In this document: positions 1-5,952 of the stretch, piece by piece
Numbering within the stretch: the stretch's first letter is position 1
Layout of the letters: each line of letters opens with the position of its first letter
DNA from: JAGWRI01 sp035700805
GTDB lineage: Bacteria; Gemmatimonadota; Gemmatimonadetes; Gemmatimonadales; Gemmatimonadaceae
Reading direction: 5' to 3'
Length of the DNA stretch: 6,737 nt
NCBI GenBank assembly: GCA_035700805.1
Contig: DASSOG010000033.1
Coordinates: 1 to 6,737, forward strand
The notes under the pieces: model-generated
Database searches by the model: none
Told to the model about the DNA's origin: nothing
Seen by the model: only the letters and a program-made list of their open reading frames with translations
Translations under genes and position numbers: made by a program

Positions 1-1329
1 GCTCGAAACGCTGAGCGTTGGTCTACCTCGCACGTGACCTGGTAGATCATGCACGGGGGGCGAGAACAAAGAGGTCCACAGACTACTCCCCAGTAACCTG
101 TCAGCGATGTTCGGATCAAATTGCGTGCCTCGACACCGGACAACCTCTTGACGCACTTGCTCTTCCGACAGGGCCGCACGGTAAGGCCGTTGCGTCGTCA
201 TTGCATCGATCGTGTCCGCAAACCGAATGATCCTGGCAGCGATTGGGATAGCGTCCCCGCTAAGCGCATCCGGGTACCCGGAGCCGTCCCAATTTTCATG
301 ATGGTGCCGAATCGATTCTACCAACTCCCGCAAGCGCGTCATAGTGGCGACCAGATTCGCCCCATCTACGGGGTGCTCCTGCATAATGCGCCATTCGCTA
401 TTGCTGAGTCGATCCGCCTTGCTGAGCAACGAACCATATTTTTCATATATCTTGCCAACGTCATGGAGTAGCGCCGCTCGGCTCACCCGTGCGATCTCAC
501 GAGCGGGGAGGCCGAGAGCACGCGCAATCGTAGTTGAGTACTGCTCGACACGACGGGAATGACCTGAAGTGTACGGATCGCGAGCCTCAATGGACTTCAC
601 CATCAATTCAAGCAGTTCTTGATTCGTGCGTTCGAGTTCGAGGTTCGTTCGGTGCAATTCCCGTAGACCGACCATTGGCACCCAAATGATGGCCGCGGCC
701 ATTGCCCCGTGCGCTGCGTACAACCACGCGAACAGAAAGACTATGGGACTGGCGAGTAGATCGAAGCCAATCGTCGAGAGTTTCAGCTCACGCCAAACAT
801 TTAGAGTGGACTCACCGTCGCCGATTGCAATGAACATGCTCACAACAAGATTGTTCACCGCAAACGACAGAGCATACGCACTCAGAGCAGCAAGCCCCAT
901 CGATTTTGTAAGCGCCGCGAAATTGTCATGCAGTGGAGTCGCCAGAAAGCTCTGACCCCCTAGGCCTTGATACGCCAGGATCGCCACGGTCAGGGTGAGG
1001 GCCTGCTGCGCGACATTGAGCACGGCCGCCTCAATGCGAATGCGCTGAGTCAGCTGTATCAGCAGCGCAACAATTGCCACAGCCAGAACCGACGTCCAAT
1101 GCGGTGCAATTAGTGCGCTGGCCAGGTATGGAATAAACCCGATGGAGGCACGCGCTCCATGCGGCAGAAGGTACGCAAGCGTCTCGGCTACAATTGCGAA
1201 GGCGCTGAGCACGATGACCGCCGTCCTGATCTCTGCCGTCAGAGGCCCAGAACCCAAATAGAGTGCGTAGCCGGCCACGATTGAGACGGCTGCGACGACG
1301 AGAGCGAAGACCAACTGTCGATTGCGCAT
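1..1329 (-). CDS. Membrane-anchored HD-GYP cyclic-di-GMP phosphodiesterase, 3' end cut by window
   Basis: Reading the minus strand gives 443 codons from ATG 1329 to base 1 without a stop, so the C-terminus lies outside the window. Residues 5-222 are mostly hydrophobic, with about six or seven probable membrane spans (near 5-25, 35-55, 65-90, 101-121, 144-169, 185-206). Residues 223-242 form a short charged, coiled-coil-like connector. The HD-GYP domain runs from about 243 to 413: ARDPYTSGHS (His257), LLHDVGK (His289, Asp290, Lys293), QEHP (His319), HHHENWDGSGYP (His343, His344, GYP 351-353) and FADTIDAM (Asp372). All metal ligands expected of the family are present, so an active enzyme that hydrolyses cyclic-di-GMP at the inner membrane is likely. 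The signal sensed by the membrane part is unknown. The start is uncertain: ATG 1329 has only a weak AGAAAG before it, and the frame stays open back to 1497 (alternatives ATG 1383, GTG 1434). Codon use is less GC-rich than in the genes to the right. Confidence 0.92.
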   Translation of the reverse strand, partial: MRNRQLVFALVVAAVSIVAGYALYLGSGPLTAEIRTAVIVLSAFAIVAETLAYLLPHGARASIGFIPYLASALIAPHWTSVLAVAIVALLIQLTQRIRIEAAVLNVAQQALTLTVAILAYQGLGGQSFLATPLHDNFAALTKSMGLAALSAYALSFAVNNLVVSMFIAIGDGESTLNVWRELKLSTIGFDLLASPIVFLFAWLYAAHGAMAAAIIWVPMVGLRELHRTNLELERTNQELLELMVKSIEARDPYTSGHSRRVEQYSTTIARALGLPAREIARVSRAALLHDVGKIYEKYGSLLSKADRLSNSEWRIMQEHPVDGANLVATMTRLRELVESIRHHHENWDGSGYPDALSGDAIPIAARIIRFADTIDAMTTQRPYRAALSEEQVRQEVVRCRGTQFDPNIADRLLGSSLWTSLFSPPVHDLPGHVRGRPTLSVSS

Positions 1330-1364
1330 ATTTGATGCTTTCTGGTGAGCCCCCTCTCCCCGCG

Positions 1365-1424
1365 TTAAGTAGCCCAGATCCATCCAACAAATGCGGATGA
1401 GACCACGCTCTTCACGTAGGTCAT
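1365..1424 (-). CDS. Candidate 19-residue leader peptide upstream of the HD-GYP gene
   Basis: A short frame runs from ATG 1424 to TAA 1365 and encodes a hydrophobic peptide, MTYVKSVVSSAFVGWIWAT. It is preceded by AAAAGGGAGGTGA (1443-1431), the closest match to the anti-SD sequence in the window, with nine bases between GGAGG and the ATG. This frame differs from that of the HD-GYP gene, whose ATG lies 35 bases beyond the TAA, so the strong site cannot start the HD-GYP protein directly. It could be a leader peptide that couples or attenuates HD-GYP translation, or a small membrane or signalling peptide. I recognise no family. Eleven of the 18 sense codons after the start end in G or C, which neither proves nor excludes coding. 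The evidence is the ribosome-binding site and position only. Confidence 0.45.
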   Translation of the reverse strand: MTYVKSVVSSAFVGWIWAT

Positions 1425-1430
1425 GTAGCG

Positions 1431-1443
1431 TCACCTCCCTTTT
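1431..1443 (-). promoter_or_regulatory. Strong Shine-Dalgarno site
   Basis: In the transcript sense the sequence is AAAAGGGAGGTGA, nearly complementary to the 16S rRNA 3' end. It sits at ideal spacing for ATG 1424 and far too close to the in-frame HD-GYP GTG at 1434, which lies inside it. It therefore argues for translation of the short frame rather than for a GTG start of the HD-GYP gene. Confidence 0.7.
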
Positions 1444-1479
1444 GCACTGAGTCACTGCGCTCCTCTGCAGTGCTTCACT
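1444..1479 (-). promoter_or_regulatory. Alternating hairpin arms before the leader peptide
   Basis: CACTG-type and CAGTG-type segments alternate here. CACTGC 1453-1458 can pair with GCAGTG 1467-1472 (8-base loop); GCACTG 1444-1449 can pair with CAGTGC 1468-1473; AGTG 1469-1472 can pair with CACT 1476-1479. These pairings share the 1467-1473 arm and exclude one another, which is the layout of a conformational switch directly upstream of the strong ribosome-binding site. I do not recognise a known riboswitch class. No convincing -35/-10 promoter was found between here and the terminator at 1508-1546. Confidence 0.35.
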
Positions 1480-1507
1480 AAGGTTGGCTCCGCTCAACTA
1501 CTCGAGG

Positions 1508-1546
1508 AAAAAAACTCCTCCGCTCGCCTTCGCTTCACGAGGGAGG
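1508..1546 (-). terminator. Rho-independent terminator of the minus-strand operon
   Basis: In the transcript sense a stem forms between 1546-1538 and 1526-1517: five base pairs (CCTCC/GGAGG), one bulged C, then four pairs (CTCG/CGAG) around an 11-base loop. It is followed after two bases by seven T (1514-1508). The stem-plus-T-run geometry is right only for the minus strand. It lies about 140 bases beyond the stop of the 270-aa gene and separates that operon from the HD-GYP unit. Confidence 0.8.
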
Positions 1547-1684
1547 GGGTCACGTGTCGATTTTGTCTCCAGTTGGTCCGTGAGAACCCTCGGTTGCACC
1601 ACCTTCACCGCTTGCCGCGCATCCATCCTGCCCTGCCGCCACGAGTCCGTTGGTCACCACTTCCCAGCGCCTCGCCGGCGGGTG
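1547..1684. other. Intergenic stretch between the 270-aa gene and its terminator
   Basis: The complete gap between the 270-aa gene and HD-GYP ATG 1329 is 355 bases (1330-1684). Bases 1330-1546 hold the leader peptide, the hairpins and the terminator listed separately. In this remaining 138-base part I see no convincing gene. A minus-strand frame from ATG 1626 runs through the terminator and lacks coding character. It is best read as the 3' untranslated region of the operon. Confidence 0.5.
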
Positions 1685-2497
1685 TCACCGATCGCCAAAC
1701 TCCACCCACCGATTCGTCGCATCCAGCACCGCCAGCACGGCGGCCGCCTCCACGCTCTCCTTCACCTCCGCGGTCCCGGTGAGCAGCACCGCCTCACGGT
1801 CAAAGCGCGCCGTCACGCCCGCCAGCACAAACTGCCGGTCAAACGCATCCACCTGACGGCACCCCTCCAACCCCAGGACGCCGGCGATGTCGGGCTCGCT
1901 CTGCCCAATGGCATGCAGCGCCGCCTTGGCGGCCAGCTCCACGCGAAGCCGAGGACTCTCCATCCCCTCCGCTTCACCCACGAAGGTCGCTTCCCCCTTG
2001 CGCAGGGTCACCCGACAGGTGACGCCCTGGCTGCGGCTGCGACGCACCTCAATGTCTTCGAAATAGAGCTGCCGACGCTTGGAACTGGCCTGCGGCTGCC
2101 CGGCGGTCTCGTGCACCACGACCTCGCCGCTCGACCGGCGCGCCGCCACCTCACCACTGGTCCGCGGCGCCGACTCGCGCGTGGTCGCCACCGAGATCTT
2201 CTTGTGGCTCACCCGCATCCCGAGCTGCGCCATCAACGCGCTCTCCACATTCCGCACGGTCGCTTTCGGCGGCAATTCGTCGGTCGTCAGCAGGTGGATT
2301 TCCTCCACTGACCCGTTGCTCCCAGCCACAATCCGCACCGAAATCACACCCTGCAACGTGCCGATCAACTCCTCGGCCTTGGCAATGGGCAATACGCTCC
2401 CGGCTATGGGAGACTGATCGTGCAATGGGGAGGAATTGGCGGACACGGCGGCGACGCTCCGAGGTCCGGATACGGACGATTGTGAGGGAGGGGACAT
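1685..2497 (-). CDS. Conserved-looking two-domain protein of unknown function (270 aa)
   Basis: I cannot assign a function. No signal peptide or membrane span is evident, so it is probably cytoplasmic. After a Ser/Pro-rich N-terminus (1-35), residues 40-104 form a compact domain with VRIV, an EEIHLL strand (65-70), PPKATVRNVESAL (76-88) and HKKISVA (98-104). I recall this pattern, usually as EIHVL...PKQ.VRDIES, from uncharacterised proteins of other phyla, but cannot confirm it here. A polar linker (105-140) contains RTSGEV and RSSGEV eight residues apart. Residues 144-266 form the second part, which looks like two related halves: strand-G.AEG..S-helix with AAKAALHAI (169-199), and strand-G.AEV..S-helix with AAAVLAVLDA (235-262). 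ATG 2497 is chosen because AGGTGA lies ten bases upstream. It follows the sigma-54 activator by 91 bases and precedes the terminator, so it may share that transcript or have its own promoter. Confidence 0.85.
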   Translation of the reverse strand: MSPPSQSSVSGPRSVAAVSANSSPLHDQSPIAGSVLPIAKAEELIGTLQGVISVRIVAGSNGSVEEIHLLTTDELPPKATVRNVESALMAQLGMRVSHKKISVATTRESAPRTSGEVAARRSSGEVVVHETAGQPQASSKRRQLYFEDIEVRRSRSQGVTCRVTLRKGEATFVGEAEGMESPRLRVELAAKAALHAIGQSEPDIAGVLGLEGCRQVDAFDRQFVLAGVTARFDREAVLLTGTAEVKESVEAAAVLAVLDATNRWVEFGDR

Positions 2498-2528
2498 GAG
2501 TCGCCGTTCACCTGCGCGACTCTATTTG

Positions 2529-2549
2529 TGCGACCGGCGTCGGTCCGCA
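2529..2549. repeat. Short intergenic inverted repeat
   Basis: TGCG-ACCG, loop GCGT, CGGT-C-CGCA makes an eight-pair stem with one bulged base in the 91-base gap between the sigma-54 activator and the 270-aa gene. No T-run follows on either strand, so it is not a standard terminator. It could be an operator, an mRNA-processing or stability stem, or chance in GC-rich DNA. Confidence 0.35.
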
Positions 2550-2588
2550 ATACAAGGGTTCCGGCGCCAATATTGGGACGATCAGCCC

Positions 2589-4187
2589 CTACGGCAAGTA
2601 ATCCATTTCGGGCATTTTGTACTCCTTGATCTTCCGGTACAGGGTCCGCTCCCCTATGCCCAGCATTTCGGCGGCTTTTCGGCGGTTCCCCCGGGTCTCC
2701 CGCAGCGCGGCCTCGATCACCCGGCGCTCCACTTCAGCCATCTTCGTTCCCGTGGGGATCACTACCTCGTTGGGGGGCGCCGCCCCCTGGGCCTCGATCG
2801 CGCTGACGGCCGGCCCCCGCCCCCCGAACCCAGCCCCCATCCCGCCGACGTCCGCGTGCCCAGGCACCTCGCCCAGCCAGTCTCCAGCGCCGCGCTCCAC
2901 CAGCCGCCCTGCCCGCCCGTCCAGCCGATGCCGCAGCTCCTCCACCTGCAGCTTCAGCTCGAGCAGGCTCCGCACGATGAACTCGGTCTCCGGGTCAGGG
3001 CCACTCCCGCCGGCGCCCAGGCCCATGGGCAGTCCCGGCACCCGCACGGGCAACAGCCGCGCCGTACCCCCGTCGCGAATCTGGCGCGGCAGGTCGTCCG
3101 GCTCGATCTCCCGCCCTGGCGCCAGCACCACCATGCTGTCCACCAGGTTGCGCAGCTCCCGCACGTTCCCAGGCCAGGGATAGTCCACCAGCAACTGCAT
3201 GGCCTCCGCCGAGATCCCCACGAACTCCCGCCCATGCTCGCCTACAAATTCTCGTATGAACTGGCGGACGAGGTACGGGATGTCGCTCTTCCGCGCGCGG
3301 AGCGGCGGCAGGTAGATGTTGAGGACGCTCAACCGGTAGAAGAGGTCGCCGCGAAAACTCCCCTCCTCCACCTGCTCACGCAGCGCGCGGTTGGTGGCGG
3401 CCACCACCCGCACGTTGACCTTGATGGGCTGCGTGGCGCCCAGCCGCATCACCTCGCGGTCCTCCAGCACCCGCAACAGCTTCACCTGCGTCGCCGGCGG
3501 GATGTCGCCAATCTCATCCAGGAACAGGGTCCCGCCATGGGCCAGCTCCACCCGCCCGATCCGACGCTCGGCGGCCCCGGTAAACGCCCCCTTTTCATGC
3601 CCGAACAGCTCGCTCTCCAGCAGCGTTTCGGGAAGCGCGCCGACGTTGACGGCGATGAAGGCCTTGTTGCGTCGAGGGCTCAGCCGGTGCAGCGCGCGCG
3701 CCACGAGCTCCTTGCCGGTACCGCTCTCCCCCTCCACCAGTACCGTGCTGCTGACGGGCGCCATCTGCTCCACCTTCACCAGCACCTCGCGCAGCGGCTC
3801 GCTCTCACCCATGAGCCCCGTTTCCTGCTGCAGGCGGCGGCGCTCCAGCACGCGCTTCACCCCGGCCACCACCTCGTCCACGTCCACGGGCTTGCGGTAC
3901 AGCTCCACGAAACCGGCGGCACGCAGCCGATCCAGTTGCACCGGGTCGTCGGTGGCGGCAAGGCCAACGCTGGAGACCCCGTTCCACAACTGATCCCTGA
4001 CCACGGCCAGCGTCTGCGTATCGGTCAGGTCGCCGCTGAACACAATGACGGCCGGCTGCTCGCGCTTCAACGTGCCCCGCATGTCATCCAGCGGACTCAC
4101 CACCGCCGTCCGGATGCCGTCGGCCTCCAGGACCTTGTTGACGCGGACCGCCGGCTCCACGTCGTTGAGGGTGATCAGGACGGTCAT
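2589..4187 (-). CDS. Sigma-54-dependent transcriptional activator with degenerate receiver domain
   Basis: This 532-residue protein should bind enhancer DNA and use ATP to open sigma-54 RNA polymerase promoters. Residues 1-115 have a receiver-like pattern ending in the conserved Lys-Pro (K99, P100). The phospho-acceptor position after PAVIVF is Ser51, the usual acidic pair is Asn8-Asp9, and the switch Thr/Ser is replaced by Ala (77-78), so Asp phosphorylation is unlikely. The AAA+ domain, about 125-370, is complete: Walker A GESGTGKE (153-160), sigma-54 contact loop GAFTGA (200-205), Walker B GGTLFLDEIGD (218-228), ATNR (264-267), FRGDLFYRL (278-286) and WPGNVRELRN (338-347). A roughly 110-residue insert follows, with a probable coiled coil (402-424) and a Gly-rich stretch (439-458). 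The Fis-type helix-turn-helix is at 485-524 (RKAAEMLGIGERTLYRKIKEY). ATG 4187 is preferred over the upstream GTG 4202 because it overlaps the mogA stop as ATGA, implying translational coupling. Target promoters are unknown; no clear sigma-54 site was found in the window. Confidence 0.95.
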   Translation of the reverse strand: MTVLITLNDVEPAVRVNKVLEADGIRTAVVSPLDDMRGTLKREQPAVIVFSGDLTDTQTLAVVRDQLWNGVSSVGLAATDDPVQLDRLRAAGFVELYRKPVDVDEVVAGVKRVLERRRLQQETGLMGESEPLREVLVKVEQMAPVSSTVLVEGESGTGKELVARALHRLSPRRNKAFIAVNVGALPETLLESELFGHEKGAFTGAAERRIGRVELAHGGTLFLDEIGDIPPATQVKLLRVLEDREVMRLGATQPIKVNVRVVAATNRALREQVEEGSFRGDLFYRLSVLNIYLPPLRARKSDIPYLVRQFIREFVGEHGREFVGISAEAMQLLVDYPWPGNVRELRNLVDSMVVLAPGREIEPDDLPRQIRDGGTARLLPVRVPGLPMGLGAGGSGPDPETEFIVRSLLELKLQVEELRHRLDGRAGRLVERGAGDWLGEVPGHADVGGMGAGFGGRGPAVSAIEAQGAAPPNEVVIPTGTKMAEVERRVIEAALRETRGNRRKAAEMLGIGERTLYRKIKEYKMPEMDYLP

Positions 4188-4693
4188 GCCTTGTCCGTGC
4201 ACACCGCGCAGTGCACGTCCGGGTCACCGCGCACGGTCGCCACGGCATGGTCAATGATCGGCTCCAGGGCCTTGAGCCCGTCCTTCACCCCACCGGTGGA
4301 GCCTGGCAGGTTGACCACCAGCGTGCGCCCGCGCACGCCTGCGGTGGCGCGTGACAGCGCCGCCTGCGGAAATGCGACCAGCACACTCGCCCGCATCAGC
4401 TCGGCAAAGCCAGGCGCCTCACGCTCGATGACGGCGCGCGTGGCTTCGGGGGTCACGTCACGGGGACTCAGGCCCGTGCCGCCGGTGGTGAGCACCAGGT
4501 CCACCACGCCGCCGTCGCACCAGCGGAGCAGCGCGCGGACAATCTCATGCGAGTCGTCGGGCACCAGCGCGCGCTCGGCGAGCGTGTACCCGCGTGCCGA
4601 GGCCCAGGCGACGGCCGCGTCACCCGACGTGTCCTTGCGCTCGCCCCGCGAGCCCGCGTCGGACACCGTGAGCACTGCCACGCGCATGGTCAC
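4184..4693 (-). CDS. mogA: MogA/MoaB-family molybdenum cofactor biosynthesis protein
   Basis: This single MoCF-binding domain of 169 residues belongs to the family that binds molybdopterin; MogA-type members adenylylate it before molybdenum insertion, in the cytoplasm. Family motifs are TVSD (9-12), DTSG (21-24), VPDD (44-47), TTGGTG (69-74), RDVTPEA (78-84, with Asp79 at the conserved catalytic acid) and VNLPGSTGGVK (127-137). The length is closer to E. coli MoaB, but RDVTPEA and NLPG are MogA-like, so the symbol is tentative. GTG 4693 overlaps the gcvT stop as GTGA and has AAGGG nine bases upstream; ATG 4687, two codons later, is the alternative but is less well spaced. The 3' end overlaps the sigma-54 activator ATG. 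No other molybdenum cofactor gene is visible here. Confidence 0.93.
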   Translation of the reverse strand: MTMRVAVLTVSDAGSRGERKDTSGDAAVAWASARGYTLAERALVPDDSHEIVRALLRWCDGGVVDLVLTTGGTGLSPRDVTPEATRAVIEREAPGFAELMRASVLVAFPQAALSRATAGVRGRTLVVNLPGSTGGVKDGLKALEPIIDHAVATVRGDPDVHCAVCTDKA

Positions 4694-5802
4694 CGGTGCG
4701 AACCCTTGGCATAAAACGGCATCTTCACGATCGTCCCGGTGAGCCGCTTGCCGCGGATCTCCACTTCCAGCGTGTTGCCTGGCTTGGCATGGTCCGTGGG
4801 CACATAGGCCGTGCCGATCGCCAACCCGGTGCTGGCGCTCAGGGTGCCGCTGCGCACTTCGCCGCTGGGCTGCCCATTCACGAAAACCGGATAACCATGC
4901 CGCGGGAACGCGCGGTCGGCGATGGTGAAGCCCACCAGCTTCTTCGGGATACCGGCGGCCTTCTGCGCTTCCAGCGCGGCGCGCCCGGTGAAGTCGCCCT
5001 TCTTCATCTTCACGATCCAGCCCAGTCCGGCCTCAAGTGGCGTGACGGTGTCGTCAATGTCGTTGCCGTAGAGCGCCATCCCCATCTCCAGGCGCAGCGT
5101 ATCCCGGCAGCCGAGTCCGGCCGGGGTGACCTTGCCGGACTGCATGAGCGCGTTCCAGACCGTGGCCGCGTGGGTGCCGTCGAAGTAGAGTTCAAAGCCG
5201 TCTTCGCCGGTGTACCCCGTGCGCGACACATACACCCTGGGCACCCCCGCCACCGTGCCCGTGGTGAAGTGGTAGTAGCCGATGGCTTCGAGGTCCACGT
5301 CAGTGAGCGGCTGGAGGATGGCCTGCGCCTCCGGCCCCTGGAGCGCCAGCAGGGCGACGGCGTCGCTGATGTCCTCGACCTTGGCGTCGAACTTCGATAA
5401 TTGTTTGCTGATGTGCGCCAGGTCCTTGTCCTTGTTGGAGGCGTTCACCACCATGACCAGGTGATCGGCGCCGCGGTACACCAGGCAGTCGTCCTCAAAG
5501 GTGCCGCGCTCGTTGAGGATGCCGGAGTAGTGCACCTGCCCCACCTCCAGCGCCGCCACGTCGTTGGTCGTCACGTAGTTGACGAACTCCACCGCCTGGG
5601 GGCCGGTGACCTTGAACTCGCCCATATGGCTCACGTCAAAGAGCCCGCACTTCTGGCGCACCGCATGGTGCTCGGCGGTTATACCAGTGGGGTATTGCAC
5701 CGGCATTTCAAAGCCCGCAAACGGCACCATCTTGGCGCCGAGTGCGACATGGATGTCGTGGAAGGGAGTGCGCTTGAGGGCCGTGGAAGCGGGAGCTGAC
5801 AT
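4690..5802 (-). CDS. gcvT: Aminomethyltransferase, glycine cleavage system T protein
   Basis: GcvT takes the aminomethyl group from lipoylated H protein and transfers its carbon to tetrahydrofolate, giving methylene-THF, ammonia and reduced H protein. The 370-residue length is normal. The folate-binding domain shows EHHAVRQKCGLFDVSHMGE (44-62), TTND (78-81), the EDDCLVY segment with the acidic pair 104-105 that includes the expected catalytic Asp, VNAS (119-122) and ALQGP (153-157). RTGYTGEDGFE (194-204) and GCRDTLRLEMGMALYGND (231-248) follow, then the C-terminal barrel domain. ATG 5802 places the usual short N-terminal extension before RTPFHD; the ribosome-binding site is weak (CCCAGG). The gene is not next to gcvH or gcvP here. 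Instead mogA and a sigma-54 activator follow with overlapping start and stop codons. The 150-base leader is structured and may regulate it. Confidence 0.97.
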   Translation of the reverse strand: MSAPASTALKRTPFHDIHVALGAKMVPFAGFEMPVQYPTGITAEHHAVRQKCGLFDVSHMGEFKVTGPQAVEFVNYVTTNDVAALEVGQVHYSGILNERGTFEDDCLVYRGADHLVMVVNASNKDKDLAHISKQLSKFDAKVEDISDAVALLALQGPEAQAILQPLTDVDLEAIGYYHFTTGTVAGVPRVYVSRTGYTGEDGFELYFDGTHAATVWNALMQSGKVTPAGLGCRDTLRLEMGMALYGNDIDDTVTPLEAGLGWIVKMKKGDFTGRAALEAQKAAGIPKKLVGFTIADRAFPRHGYPVFVNGQPSGEVRSGTLSASTGLAIGTAYVPTDHAKPGNTLEVEIRGKRLTGTIVKMPFYAKGSHR

Positions 5803-5952
5803 CGCCTGGGTCTCGGGTATGGGCTGCGGCCGCCCGGGAAGTCCGGCGCCGGTCCCCGTAATCTGCCAGCGTGGCAGTTGGAGGACAACCGGCCCGGGCC
5901 GTCGGCCCCCGCTCCCGCCCCTCTCCGCGCCCTGCCCGTCAAGCCGCCGCCG
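5803..5952 (-). promoter_or_regulatory. Structured GC-rich leader between bcp and gcvT
   Basis: This gap has more dyad structure than a plain spacer. It contains CTGCCA-CGC-TGGCAG (5863-5877), a perfect six-pair hairpin, and the 12-base palindrome CGGCCCGGGCCG (5890-5901). In the transcript sense GGGCC-GAC-GGCCC precedes a further GGGCC, so the middle arm can pair either way. No T-run follows these stems, so they are not classical terminators. GGAGAG and GCCGACGG are present in the order expected of a glycine riboswitch, but the 3' CTCTCAGG block is missing. No clear sigma-70 promoter was identified. Confidence 0.35.
5863..5877. repeat. Perfect inverted repeat in the gcvT leader
   Basis: CTGCCA and TGGCAG flank a three-base centre (GCG on the plus strand). 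It lies about 60-75 bases upstream of the gcvT ATG and could be an operator or an mRNA hairpin. Confidence 0.45.

Noticed and set aside
1031..1390. A minus-strand 119-codon frame overlapping the start of the HD-GYP gene
   Set aside because: It is out of frame with the membrane helices that lead directly into the HD-GYP domain, and its product is an Arg/Ser/Cys-rich shadow.
1549..1626. A small minus-strand frame from ATG 1626
   Set aside because: It runs through the terminator hairpin and T-run, has no clear ribosome-binding site at proper spacing, and shows no coding bias.
2498..2588. A sigma-54 -24/-12 promoter before the 270-aa gene
   Set aside because: TTGGC and later TTG/TTGC elements exist in the transcript sense, but the spacing does not match the strict GG-N10-GC rule.
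4188..4202. GTG 4202 as the start of the sigma-54 activator
   Set aside because: ATG 4187 starts directly at the receiver-like first strand and makes the typical ATGA coupling with mogA.
2436..4742. A 768-codon open frame on the plus strand opposite the sigma-54 activator and mogA
   Set aside because: Its translation is His/Pro/Gln/Arg-rich with no domain, and the opposite strand encodes unmistakable AAA+ and MoCF motifs. Long antisense frames are a known artefact of GC-rich codon use.
5890..5901. CGGCCCGGGCCG palindrome as a terminator for bcp
   Set aside because: No T-run follows it on the minus strand, so it does not meet the intrinsic terminator pattern.
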